This document shows positions 53,882 to 61,848 of a stretch of DNA of 64,000 nt, piece after piece. Within the stretch, counting starts at the first letter, position 1. Each line of letters starts with the position of its first letter. Made by a program: the position numbers and the translations under genes. The stretch is from Mucilaginibacter saanensis. GTDB lineage: Bacteria; Bacteroidota; Bacteroidia; Sphingobacteriales; Sphingobacteriaceae. The notes beneath the pieces were generated by a model. It did no database searches. It saw only the letters and a list, made by a program, of their open reading frames with translations, and was not told the DNA's origin. The stretch covers positions 62,001 through 126,000 of the forward strand of contig NZ_JACHBZ010000005.1 of NCBI RefSeq assembly GCF_014200575.1, in the 5' to 3' direction.

Positions 53882-53990
53882 TTACTAAATACGAAAGTCC
53901 CCTAAGCGCTCGCCGCCGGGGACTTTCAACCTAAACCTTATCACAATAGGTAAACAGAGAGTTTACCATTTATAGATAAGCGCAAGTATA
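53882..53990 (+). ncRNA. Candidate small RNA or structured leader in a gene-free region
   Basis: The 389-bp gap 53703-54091 holds no gene but has two strong hairpins in series: GAAAGTCCCC (53893-53902) with GGGGACTTTC (53918-53927), and GGTAAAC (53949-53955) with GTTTACC (53961-53967). A -7 element TAACTTTG (53868-53875) sits just upstream, without a good -33. The stretch between the hairpins is C/A-rich and unpaired. No poly-T terminator follows on the plus strand. Ends and direction are guesses. Confidence 0.35.
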
Positions 53991-54091
53991 AAAAAAATAT
54001 TCATAGTGCGATGGCTCAGGATAATTTTTTATCTGAAAAAACAGTAAAAATGACAAACCAACAAGCTGTATAGCAACGGTTTGGTATATTA

Positions 54092-55939
54092 CTATTTTGC
54101 TTTTTCCAGTTCTTTACGTTTAATTGTCAGGCCTTTACCGGCCAGCAGTAATTCCTGGGTAATGTTACGGGTGTAGGTTTTTATCTCCTGTTGAAAATCA
54201 TTTACAGATGCTCCCGAGCGGATTTCTTCCAGTCGTTTTTCCCAGTTTCCGGTAAGCTCTGCCTGGGCTATTTTCTGATCCTTCACTACGTTATATACGC
54301 CAAGCCCGGTTTCGGTAGGTACCAGGTTTTTCTTTTCCCGGGTAATGTAATCTCTTTTTATCAACGTTTCAATAATTGATGCCCTGGTGGCCGGTGTTCC
54401 AAGACCGCTATCTTTCATGGCATAACGCAGCTCTTCATCCTCTATTTCTTTACCTGCTGTTTCCAATGCTTTCAATAAAGATGCTTCATTGTAAAGCGGC
54501 TTGGGTTTGGTTTGTTTTTCCAGTAGGTTTTTTTCAGGAATGGGCAAGCGTTCGTCTTTTTGTACTTTAGGCAAACTTGCATTCTCTTCGTCTTTTTTTT
54601 CTTCGTCGGCTTCGTTCAAAACGGCGCGCCATCCGGCCGAACTGATCACCGTGCCGCTGGCGGTGAAAATAGCACCAGACTGTACCGTTATTTTGGTGAT
54701 CTCCTTGATGCACTCCTGATGAAAAGCTTCCAGCATGCGGGCAGCCACCAGGTCATAAACGGCCTGCAGGTCTTTTGATAGCTGATATGCCGTTTCGCCG
54801 GTTGGGAGTATGGCATGGTGATCGGTTACCTTTTTTGCATTTACACTCCGTTTATTGAGGGTTACACCTGTAAGAAAAGTGGCTTGTTTGCCAAATTCGG
54901 GATGCTCCTTAAACTTATCAATTAACGCGGGTACGCCGGCAAATACATCATCGCCAATATAGCGGCTGCCGGTACGCGGATAGGTTACCAGTTTGTTTTC
55001 ATAAAGGGTTTGCAATAAGGTTAGGGTTTGGTCGGCAGTAAATCCTTTTCGTTTATTGGCCTCTTGTTGCAAGCTGCTCAGGTCATGCAGCAGGGGAGGC
55101 GGTTCTTTACGTGGTTTGGCTTCAACATTTACAATGTGTCCGCCATTCGGGAACCCAGCCGGTACATCCTCCACTTTATCTACAATGGCTTGTGCTTCTT
55201 CTTTGGTTTTAAAGTTATCAACAGATATGGCCCTGAAAACCTGACCATCCTTATCAACATGGACGCTTACCTGGTAGAATAGCTGCGGTACAAAGTTTTT
55301 ATTTTCGAGGTAACGCGAGCAGATCATGGCTAAGGTTGGGGTTTGTACCCTGCCCAGGGACAGCACAGACCGCGTGCCGGACGAAAGGCTCAAGGCCTGT
55401 GTGGCATTCATTCCTACCAGCCAATCAGACTGGGAGCGGCAATGGGCCGAATTAAACAGGGTATCATAATCGCTACCCGGTTTTAAATTGCGGAAACCTT
55501 CCTTAATAGCTTCATCTGTTTGTGACGAGATCCAAAGCCGTTTAAAGGGCTTTTTACATTTAAGATAATAATAGATATACCTGAAAATAAGTTCGCCCTC
55601 ACGCCCGGCATCCGTAGCTACAATGATCTCTGTTGCTTCGTCAAATAATGCCTTGATGGTATCCAGTTGTTTTTTCACCGATGGGTCTTCAACTATGCCA
55701 TCCTTGGTTTTAACCTTACGGATGCTCAACTTGAACTTGGGTGGCAGCATGGGCAGGTTTTGGATGTTCCAGCCATAAAAGCCGTATTCCTGTGGTGGAG
55801 CCAGCTGTAAAAGATGGCCGAATGCCCAGGTAAAAGTATATCCCTTGCCCTCCATATAACCATCTTTTTTGGTGGTAGCGCCAAACACTTTGGCTATTTC
55901 CCTGGCTACGGATGGTTTTTCGGCAATAATAACTTTCAT
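54092..55939 (-). CDS. topB: DNA topoisomerase III
   Basis: A 615-residue type IA topoisomerase. It opens with M-K-V-I-I-A-E-K-P-S-V-A-R, the TOPRIM start; the metal-binding acids lie in A-T-D-A-G-R-E-G-E-L-I (TOPRIM E and DxD region). The nucleophile is Y320 in V-T-Y-P-R-T-G-S. L-S-L-G-R-V-Q-T-P-T-L and the late L-G-T-P-A-T-R-A also fit. It relaxes and decatenates DNA. A longer frame reaches 56005, but the added 22 residues are hydrophobic and not family-like, so the ATG at 55939 is chosen. The C-terminus has no zinc fingers. Confidence 0.95.
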   Translation of the reverse strand: MKVIIAEKPSVAREIAKVFGATTKKDGYMEGKGYTFTWAFGHLLQLAPPQEYGFYGWNIQNLPMLPPKFKLSIRKVKTKDGIVEDPSVKKQLDTIKALFDEATEIIVATDAGREGELIFRYIYYYLKCKKPFKRLWISSQTDEAIKEGFRNLKPGSDYDTLFNSAHCRSQSDWLVGMNATQALSLSSGTRSVLSLGRVQTPTLAMICSRYLENKNFVPQLFYQVSVHVDKDGQVFRAISVDNFKTKEEAQAIVDKVEDVPAGFPNGGHIVNVEAKPRKEPPPLLHDLSSLQQEANKRKGFTADQTLTLLQTLYENKLVTYPRTGSRYIGDDVFAGVPALIDKFKEHPEFGKQATFLTGVTLNKRSVNAKKVTDHHAILPTGETAYQLSKDLQAVYDLVAARMLEAFHQECIKEITKITVQSGAIFTASGTVISSAGWRAVLNEADEEKKDEENASLPKVQKDERLPIPEKNLLEKQTKPKPLYNEASLLKALETAGKEIEDEELRYAMKDSGLGTPATRASIIETLIKRDYITREKKNLVPTETGLGVYNVVKDQKIAQAELTGNWEKRLEEIRSGASVNDFQQEIKTYTRNITQELLLAGKGLTIKRKELEKAK

Positions 55940-56063
55940 GTACAGGATGTTCAAATTCAGAATAAGGGGTGAAAGGTAGATAAACCCGACGACCGCCGCA
56001 ACCATTGTGGAAAAATGTAAAACCTGTTCCCCTCATATATATCCTCACAAAAAAATGTAGCTG

Positions 56064-56095
56064 TACTAAAAAAGCCTGTGCAGCCACAGGCTTTT
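56064..56095 (-). terminator. Terminator after the DUF4287 gene
   Basis: Read leftward, AAAAGCCTGTG (56095-56085) pairs with CACAGGCTTTT (56080-56070) around a 4-nt loop and ends in a run of six T. Confidence 0.8.
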
Positions 56096-56106
56096 GGGGT
56101 AGTTAT

Positions 56107-56337
56107 TTACTCGCTGTCTTCGTTCTTGATGCCTTTAAGCAAGGCGTATATAGCCATGGCATGGCCGTGACCCAGTTCATAATCATCCTTGAGCCATTTT
56201 ACAATATCGCCCGCTTTAGTACTTGACTTCAGTTCGCCGTTTTGGGTAAGTCCCTTTTCCTCTGCCTGCTTTCTGAAGTCTTGAGGTCCTTTGCCTGTTT
56301 TTGACTTAATCGTATTTAAATATGCTTGAAATGACAT
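56107..56337 (-). CDS. DUF4287 domain protein
   Basis: A 76-residue protein matching the DUF4287 pattern: S-F-Q-A-Y-L-N-T-I-K-S-K-T-G-K-G-P, then K-A-G-D-I-V-K-W-L-K-D-D-Y-E-L-G-H-G-H-A-M-A-I. The L-G-x-G-H-x-M-A-I segment is the strongest mark. Function unknown; the family occurs widely as a short stand-alone protein. It lies between the alpha/beta hydrolase and topB on the same strand and is closed by its own terminator. Confidence 0.85.
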   Translation of the reverse strand: MSFQAYLNTIKSKTGKGPQDFRKQAEEKGLTQNGELKSSTKAGDIVKWLKDDYELGHGHAMAIYALLKGIKNEDSE

Positions 56338-56364
56338 TTTATTATTGATTATCAGGGTTAATAT

Positions 56365-57198
56365 TTAGTTAGATAGATTAGTATGAGAAACAGGTGCTGC
56401 CAAAAACTCGTTGATCATGGCAACAAATAATTCGGGCATTTTGCTCCCTTTATCCGGGAAAAATGCTTCGCCAAAGTATTCACCATGAGCGCCGGGTAAT
56501 ATGGCAAGTCTGCCATGTGGTAAAGTATGTGCCATCTCGACTGCATGTTCAGGGGGAGGTAAATCGCGGTCGCCAATTACAACCAACGCCGGTGCCTGTA
56601 TCGATTCGATTTCTTCTTTTGTCCAATCTTTAAACCTAAGCATACGCTGAACATCTTTATTAAACATGTTTATGAGTCCAGCCTGGTCATTTATTTTTAA
56701 GTATTCGTCTTTGTAAACCTGTGGCATGTCACTAAATTTCGAATCTTTAAATCCTTCCCAAAAGCCAGCGGGTATGGCATCTCTTTTATAAAAGGCCGAT
56801 GCAATGATCAGTTTATTTACCACTTTGGGATGTTTTATGCCTAATTCCAAAGCGGTTTGGCCGCCATTGCTAAAGCCAAATAGGTCTGCTTTGGGTATAT
56901 CGAGCTGTCGCAGCAGTTCGGCTACGTCATTGGCATCCTGTTCAAAGGTTTCAGGTGCATCCCTGTCGCCGGTGTGGCCGTGGGCTTGTAACTCAATGGC
57001 AATAACCTGGTGTGATTGGGCCAGTGTAGGTAAAATGCGGCCGAAGGAGGTATAAATGGTAGAGCCGCCACCATGTAAAAGAACAAGGGGCGCACCTGTG
57101 CCATGAATTTCATAATACATTTTTATACCGTTTACCTGGGCATATCGCCCTTGTTCGGTTGTTTGCGCTTGTGTGTTGCCTGTTGTCATGATGGTCAT
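56365..57198 (-). CDS. Alpha/beta hydrolase
   Basis: A 277-residue alpha/beta-hydrolase fold protein. The oxyanion region is V-L-L-H-G-G-G-S-T (about 39-47). The nucleophile is the Ser in G-F-S-N-G-G-Q (about 107-113), the acid likely the Asp in V-I-G-D-R-D-L-P and the base the His in P-G-A-H-G-E-Y. It would hydrolyse an ester, lactone or similar bond; substrate unknown. The N-terminal dozen residues before Y-A-Q-V-N-G-I-K are poorly conserved, so a later start is possible. No signal peptide is clear. Confidence 0.87.
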   Translation of the reverse strand: MTIMTTGNTQAQTTEQGRYAQVNGIKMYYEIHGTGAPLVLLHGGGSTIYTSFGRILPTLAQSHQVIAIELQAHGHTGDRDAPETFEQDANDVAELLRQLDIPKADLFGFSNGGQTALELGIKHPKVVNKLIIASAFYKRDAIPAGFWEGFKDSKFSDMPQVYKDEYLKINDQAGLINMFNKDVQRMLRFKDWTKEEIESIQAPALVVIGDRDLPPPEHAVEMAHTLPHGRLAILPGAHGEYFGEAFFPDKGSKMPELFVAMINEFLAAPVSHTNLSN

Positions 57199-57383
57199 TA
57201 CAATTATGGAACTTTAATGAAGTTGTTTGAATCGGTTTTCATCCCGGTATATTTTGTATTCAAATGTACGGTCGCTTTTTTAATTGTTAAATGGGCGTAT
57301 ACGACATTTTGCGGTGCACTTTGCGACAATTGAAAAGCGTAACTTATTTTAATATTCTGATAGTTTTAACGGGGTATCTGGTT

Positions 57384-58184
57384 TTAAGTTACCTGGTTTG
57401 CCGAAATTGGAGCGGTATTAATTACTATTTTCTGCTTTTGATATTCATGCAAAACCTGTATAATTTTCGATGGCTTTTTCCACTCGAAAATATGGATAAA
57501 CCAAAGTGTAATGCGCATAACACCTGTTGCGTGTGCAAGTCCGCCGGCAAGCTGCGCAATGGTTTTATCGCGGGTGGCAATGCAATTATCGTAATCGGTA
57601 TTTTGCTTTTTAAGCAGATCTTCTGCAAAACACCAGGCGCCATCGCGGGCATTGCCTATGCTAAACTGAATAAGTATAGAGTAATTGGAGGCATGAAGGC
57701 CGAGTAGCGATAGTAAGGGAGATACCCGTGTAATTTCATTTATTACTTCATAAGTCAGGGCCGAAATGATGGTGTTTATAGAATTGAAATCTTTTTGAAC
57801 GCCGTCCATATTACCTTCTGAAACCTCAACGGCTGCAATACCCAGGTCAAGATTAATATGAGCATTCATGCCAAGCAGTAAGTGCTGTAAAATTAAGGTA
57901 GATGAGCTATCAGCAGCTTCAAATGCTGCCTGCCATGAGGCGCTCAATGGTTGTTTGTTTTTCCACGCGTTAAAAGCATCCAGATACCGGTTGGCAAATA
58001 CAACGTCAAATTTTTCCATACGGGCGCCATTTTCAAACTGTCCGCTGGCAATGCCGTCACGTACGCTTGCAGTTACCCTGTAATACAAAGCCGCAAAATA
58101 CCCCATACGACTGTTGGTGGCAATGCTATCTGTAATTATAGCTTGCAGGGCATCAATAACCTGGTTAATTGTGGTAGCAGGCAT
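57384..58184 (-). CDS. DUF5995 family protein
   Basis: A 266-residue soluble, helix-rich protein resembling DUF5995. Marks: F-A-A-L-Y-Y-R-V-T, D-V-V-F-A-N-R-Y-L-D-A-F, Q-H-L-L-L-G-M-N-A-H-I-N-L-D-L-G, then V-Q-K-D-F-N-S-I-N. The conserved H-x-N-x-D-L group could be a metal site. No signal peptide. Members are common in Bacteroidota and Actinobacteria, function unknown. Its start lies 177 bp from the tRNA-Leu pair on the same strand. Confidence 0.78.
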   Translation of the reverse strand: MPATTINQVIDALQAIITDSIATNSRMGYFAALYYRVTASVRDGIASGQFENGARMEKFDVVFANRYLDAFNAWKNKQPLSASWQAAFEAADSSSTLILQHLLLGMNAHINLDLGIAAVEVSEGNMDGVQKDFNSINTIISALTYEVINEITRVSPLLSLLGLHASNYSILIQFSIGNARDGAWCFAEDLLKKQNTDYDNCIATRDKTIAQLAGGLAHATGVMRITLWFIHIFEWKKPSKIIQVLHEYQKQKIVINTAPISANQVT

Positions 58185-58361
58185 GTCAGGATGATTAGGT
58201 TTAACGTTGTAGGTTTTGTTGCGCTAAATTTAAACAAAATAGCGGGTTTTATGCGTACAATATCGGAGTTGAAAAGGATAGGCTATAAAGCAGTATTAAG
58301 AGGAGAAAAGCAAGCTTTAAGCAGATTGATTTTCAAGATGAAATTAAGGTTATTTGAGGGG

Positions 58362-58445
58362 TGCCCAGAACGAGATTCGAACTCGTACATCCTTACGAAT
58401 GCCACCCCCTCAAGATGGTGCGTCTACCAATTTCGCCACCTGGGC
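58362..58445 (-). tRNA. tRNA-Leu (anticodon GAG)
   Basis: 84 nt with a long variable arm, as for Leu. Acceptor GCCCAGG/TCTGGGC, D stem GCG/CGC, anticodon stem CCATC/GGTGG with loop TTGAGGG giving GAG, T stem CGAGT-type with TTCGAAT loop. Discriminator A; CCA not encoded. It lies 64 nt downstream of the second tRNA-Leu on the same strand. Confidence 0.92.
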
Positions 58446-58459
58446 TTTTGTTTGGAAGT

Positions 58460-58495
58460 TGAGGTCTTAAATCAAACTTTTAATTTAAGACCTCA
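58460..58495. other. Hairpin between the two tRNA-Leu genes
   Basis: Perfect 13-bp arms TGAGGTCTTAAAT (58460-58472) and ATTTAAGACCTCA (58483-58495) with a 10-nt loop, in the spacer of the tRNA-Leu pair. It may be a processing or termination structure in the common transcript. Confidence 0.65.
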
Positions 58496-58509
58496 CTTCA
58501 AATTAGGCG

Positions 58510-58593
58510 TGCCCGAAGAGAGACTCGAACTCTCAAGAGACAATTCTCAACGGCTTCTGAGACCGCAACGTTTACCAATTTCGCCATCCGGGC
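58510..58593 (-). tRNA. tRNA-Leu (anticodon CAG)
   Basis: 84 nt with a long variable arm. Acceptor GCCCGGA/TTCGGGC, D stem GCG/CGT, anticodon stem GCGGT/GCCGT with loop CTCAGAA giving CAG, T arm GAGAG-TTCGAGT-CTCTC. Discriminator A. It reads CTG codons. First gene of a two-tRNA transcript. Confidence 0.92.
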
Positions 58594-58685
58594 TTATTTA
58601 TCGAAGGTCTTTATTTAATCCCTTAATTGTACAATTAAGTAGTTCTGATAATTAAATATTAATGCCTTTTTTATTAATAAGCGTG

Positions 58686-58714
58686 CAAATATAATCGTTT
58701 CCGTCAAATTGCAA
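58686..58714 (-). promoter_or_regulatory. Promoter of the tRNA-Leu pair
   Basis: On the minus strand TTG (58714-58712), 18 bp, TATATTTG (58693-58686), the same -7 octamer used before tRNA-Gln and tRNA-Lys. Confidence 0.55.
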
Positions 58715-58803
58715 TCTAAATAATTCAAAAAACGATGACTTGTTGTTATTTGCTATATTAAAAACTAATTTAGGATAAGCAGCATATCTCACTTATTGTA
58801 AAA

Positions 58804-59814
58804 ATGAAAAACACTTACCAGCTTATTCTCAGTATTCTATCTTTTTTTCTCTTCTTATCTTCAACTGTAAAAGCCCAGAAAATAATAATTTTACAACAGG
58901 GTAAATCAACAAGCATCAGGGGTTTATCAGTTGTAAATGATAAAATAGCATGGGTAAGTGGCAGTAATGGATATGTTGCAATAACCAATGATAGCGGAAA
59001 AACATGGGCCTGGCAGCAAATTAAAGGTTACGAAAAATCTGAATTTAGAGATATCGAGGCTTTTTCGAACAAGGAAGCTGTAATTATGAGCTCAGGAACA
59101 CCGTCATTGATTTTAAAAACAACAGATGGGGGTAAAAGTTGGCAGCAAAAATTTATAAAAGCAGATAGCTCTTATTTTTTGGACGCCATGGGTTTTGTTG
59201 ATAAACAACACGGATATATTTTAGGCGACCCCATAAATAATAAATTTTTATTGCTGGAAACCAGGAATGGCGGTGAAACATGGGACGAAATAAAAAATTC
59301 GCCAAAGGCACATCCGGGCGAAGCCGCATTTGCAGCAAGCGGAACTTGTTTGGAAATAGATGATCACGGAGTGATAAGCATTGTTACCGGAGGGAAAGTT
59401 AGCAGGCTAATAACGAAGCAAGGTGATAATGGTGAATGGAAATATGATAATCTTGATATGGCTCATGGCAAAAGCAGCCAGGGAGCATTTTCAATTGCCT
59501 GTGGGGTAATAGTTGGGGGGGATTATGCTAATGATAAAAAAACTGATTCCGTTATCACTATATACACCAATCATCCGTATGCTCATTTCTATTCTCCAAA
59601 AAGCGGACCAGCAGGTTATCAATCATGTGTTACATACGTTGAAAGTAAAAAAATCCTGTCAACCGGAACTTCTGGAAGCAATATCTCATTTGATGGATGT
59701 TCAACCTGGCAGCAAATAGATACCACAAGTTTTAACGTTTGCGGCAAAGCAAAGCGTGGAAAACTGATTTTATTGGCAGGCGACAAAGGGAAAATAGGTA
59801 TTTTAGAAATGTAG
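58804..59814 (+). CDS. Secreted YCF48/BNR-repeat protein
   Basis: A 336-residue exported beta-propeller (signal cleavage near TVKAQ). BNR/Asp-box-like repeats are seen: T-N-D-S-G-K-T-W-A-W, T-T-D-G-G-K-S-W-Q-Q, T-R-N-G-G-E-T-W-D-E and F-D-G-C-S-T-W-Q. Lengths and spacing suit a YCF48-type seven-blade fold, often annotated as 'oxidoreductase' or photosystem stability-like in non-photosynthetic Bacteroidota. No catalytic residues are evident; ligand binding or assembly help is most likely. It is monocistronic, directly before tRNA-Lys. Confidence 0.82.
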   Translation: MKNTYQLILSILSFFLFLSSTVKAQKIIILQQGKSTSIRGLSVVNDKIAWVSGSNGYVAITNDSGKTWAWQQIKGYEKSEFRDIEAFSNKEAVIMSSGTPSLILKTTDGGKSWQQKFIKADSSYFLDAMGFVDKQHGYILGDPINNKFLLLETRNGGETWDEIKNSPKAHPGEAAFAASGTCLEIDDHGVISIVTGGKVSRLITKQGDNGEWKYDNLDMAHGKSSQGAFSIACGVIVGGDYANDKKTDSVITIYTNHPYAHFYSPKSGPAGYQSCVTYVESKKILSTGTSGSNISFDGCSTWQQIDTTSFNVCGKAKRGKLILLAGDKGKIGILEM

Positions 59815-59868
59815 TTTATTGGCAATTAAAGGCTTAGCAAATACTTTTAAAATAATTGTAAAAAGGAC

Positions 59869-59899
59869 TTGCATGGTATTATAAATCGCCCTATATTTG
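59869..59899 (+). promoter_or_regulatory. Promoter of tRNA-Lys
   Basis: TTG (59869-59871), 20 bp, TATATTTG (59892-59899); predicted start about 59906, 42 nt before the tRNA. Confidence 0.6.
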
Positions 59900-59947
59900 C
59901 ACCACTTTAAACGGAAACGGTAAGTAAATCGAAAAAGTTAAAAGTTT

Positions 59948-60020
59948 GATTCCGTAGCTCAGCTGGTAGAGCATAACACTTTTAATGTTGGGGTCCTGGG
60001 TTCGAATCCCAGCGGGATCA
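59948..60020 (+). tRNA. tRNA-Lys (anticodon TTT)
   Basis: 73 nt: acceptor GATTCCG/CGGGATC, D arm GCTC/GAGC, anticodon stem TAACA/TGTTG with loop CTTTTAA giving TTT, T arm CTGGG-TTCGAAT-CCCAG. Discriminator A, CCA not encoded. Two integrase genes lie directly downstream, so its 3' end is a plausible attachment site. Confidence 0.95.
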
Positions 60021-60053
60021 CAAAGACCACCCAACAGGTCAACGTTTATAGCT

Positions 60054-60083
60054 AAAAGGCGCATGAAAATGCGCCTTTTCTGT
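60054..60083 (+). terminator. Terminator after tRNA-Lys
   Basis: Perfect 11-bp arms AAAAGGCGCAT (60054-60064) and ATGCGCCTTTT (60069-60079) with a 4-nt GAAA loop. Confidence 0.85.
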
Positions 60084-60121
60084 TTAAAATGGTTTTTTTA
60101 GCCATACCTAAAAAAGATAAA

Positions 60122-60178
60122 CAGATCATTTCAAATCAATTCAGATCAAATCAAACGATGCCCTATTTCTACAGGGCA
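60122..60178. repeat. Short direct repeats and hairpin between tRNA-Lys and integrase 1
   Basis: CAGATCA occurs at 60122-60128 and 60142-60148, exactly 20 bp apart, with repeated CAAATCAA within. A small hairpin TGCCCT (60159-60164)/AGGGCA (60173-60178) follows. They could be arm-type binding sites of the recombinase or its accessory protein. Confidence 0.4.
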
Positions 60179-60297
60179 CTGGTAGATTTATCTTTGGGGC
60201 ACCACATACAATCAAGGCATTGTAAGACAATGGTTTAAGGCAGCAATTAAGGTTATTCGGAGTTCCGCAAAACAAATTGTTCACCAAAATTCATTAA

Positions 60298-61596
60298 ATG
60301 AAAAATCATCAAAAGTTAACGTTGCTGTTCTGGCATCGCAAATCTAAAGCAGACGCTAAGGGAAATGCTCCTATTATTTGTAGAATTAGTATCGAGGGAG
60401 AAATATTTGAAGAACTTGCTATCGGTAAAAAAGTACACCTAAAGAATTGGGACGTTGAATATAAAAAAGCTAAAGGCGGTAGCCAGGAAAAAGCTACTAA
60501 TCAAAAAATCAACGAAATTAGTGTGGACCTTAACCGGCAGTTCATTTTTCTACAAGCCGAGTATGAGCGCGTTACCCCTTTAATGCTCAAAAACGTTTAC
60601 AAGGGTTTGCCGCCGATGTTGAGTAAAGGGTCACTGAAACCCGAAGCCCTAATTATACCTACCCTGCTGCAGGTATCAGATTTGCATATTTCTAACTTCA
60701 AAAAGATGGTAGAGAAAAAACTAAGATCCAAAGAAACATTGAAGCAATGGAATGCGACGAGGAAAAAAATCGAAGAATTTCTAATCGCTCAGTTTCAATT
60801 AAAAGATGCAGAGTTAGCCGCGATTGATTATTCTTTTGCTGTTAAATTTTATAGTTATTTAACTGTTGACCGTGAGAAGGTTTTAGGGGAGGCTGCCGCA
60901 AAAAAACAGGTAAAAAACCTAAAGGAGATTTTGACTTTTGCTGAAACAAGCAACTGGGTCGCCAAGAACCCGATCATTAAATTTAAATGCGGAGGTGATG
61001 AAACTGATATTTCGCCTTTGGAATATTTTGAAGTAGAGCAGATTTGGAATAAGCAAATAACCATACAACGGATGGTAGAAGTACGTGACGCTTTTATTTT
61101 TCAATGTTTTACAGGCTTTGCTTTTCAAGACATATTTGCATTGACTGTTGAAAATATTGTTAAGGTTGGGATTACTGGCGAACGCTGGCTAATTAAAGAT
61201 CGAGGAAAAACCGGCGTAAGCGAAACGGTTCCTATTTTGCCGATCATTGACGAATTGATTAAAAAATACAAAAATCATCCTTGTCGAAAATTCAAAGGTT
61301 TGCTGATGCCTGTGAACAGTAATGCCAAATACAACGCTTATCTTAAAGAACTCGCTGTTATTTGCGGAATCAGCCGGGAATTAAACACGCATTTGGCAAG
61401 ACACACTTTTGCGGATATCATGTTAAATATCATGGAGTTTTCGCTTGAAGAAGTGAGCAAAATGCTTGGGCATAAGACCTTAAGGACAACTCAGAGATAC
61501 GCAAAAGTGAAGAAAAACAAAATCAGTAAAACCCTGGCGAAAGTAAAAAGCATAGTATTTACTGAAGATGGACAGTTAAGGAAGATTGTCAGCTAA
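60298..61596 (+). CDS. Tyrosine recombinase/integrase 1
   Basis: A 432-residue Bacteroidota-type integrase: N-terminal arm-binding region (F-W-H-R-K-S-K-A-D-A-K-G), SAM-like core-binding domain (about 120-215) and C-terminal catalytic domain. Catalytic residues by alignment to the family: K304 in R-G-K-T-G, H365 and R368 in H-L-A-R-H, H392 in L-G-H-K, and nucleophile Y401 in T-T-Q-R-Y-A. The first catalytic Arg, normally in T-G-L-R, is Ala (A275 in T-G-F-A-F); an Arg (R263) stands 12 residues earlier. I recall the CTnDOT integrase having a comparable arrangement. Intact and probably active. The ATG at 60298 follows tRNA-Lys by 277 bp. Confidence 0.93.
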   Translation: MKNHQKLTLLFWHRKSKADAKGNAPIICRISIEGEIFEELAIGKKVHLKNWDVEYKKAKGGSQEKATNQKINEISVDLNRQFIFLQAEYERVTPLMLKNVYKGLPPMLSKGSLKPEALIIPTLLQVSDLHISNFKKMVEKKLRSKETLKQWNATRKKIEEFLIAQFQLKDAELAAIDYSFAVKFYSYLTVDREKVLGEAAAKKQVKNLKEILTFAETSNWVAKNPIIKFKCGGDETDISPLEYFEVEQIWNKQITIQRMVEVRDAFIFQCFTGFAFQDIFALTVENIVKVGITGERWLIKDRGKTGVSETVPILPIIDELIKKYKNHPCRKFKGLLMPVNSNAKYNAYLKELAVICGISRELNTHLARHTFADIMLNIMEFSLEEVSKMLGHKTLRTTQRYAKVKKNKISKTLAKVKSIVFTEDGQLRKIVS

Positions 61597-61619
61597 GTGA
61601 TATTATTACAGTCAGTCTA

Positions 61620-61654
61620 ATTCTATAAGGTCACAATTTGTGACCTTATAGAAT
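61620..61654. repeat. Palindrome A between the integrase genes
   Basis: Perfect 17-bp inverted repeat, left arm ATTCTATAAGGTCACAA (61620-61636), 1-nt centre, right arm 61638-61654. It shares A-A-G-G-T, 11 nt, A-C-C-T-T with palindrome B. It begins 24 nt after the stop of integrase 1; there is no good T-run, so a simple terminator is not the obvious reading. Confidence 0.75.
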
Positions 61655-61747
61655 ATTTCATTTTGATAGATACTAAAAGATAAAAGGAACGGATAAAAAC
61701 CTTATTAGATTTCCAGGCCATTTTTGTCGAACTTTCAATGAAAATAA

Positions 61748-61786
61748 CCAAATCTTAAGGTGGTATTTTGCGACCTTAAGATTTGG
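61748..61786. repeat. Palindrome B before integrase 2
   Basis: Perfect 14-bp arms CCAAATCTTAAGGT (61748-61761) and ACCTTAAGATTTGG (61773-61786) with an 11-nt centre. The AAGGT-N11-ACCTT core has the same spacing as in palindrome A, and the centres share A-n-T-T-T-G-n-G. It ends 62 nt before the integrase 2 start. Confidence 0.75.
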
Positions 61787-61848
61787 GGGTCTCAAAATTT
61801 TAAAAAAATAGCCTTAGTCCTAATCCTTTATCAAAAGTATTTATTGAA

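Noticed and set aside
57951..58655. 234-residue plus-strand frame across the tRNA-Leu pair
   Set aside because: It runs through two complete tRNA genes and the 5' half of DUF5995; not a gene.
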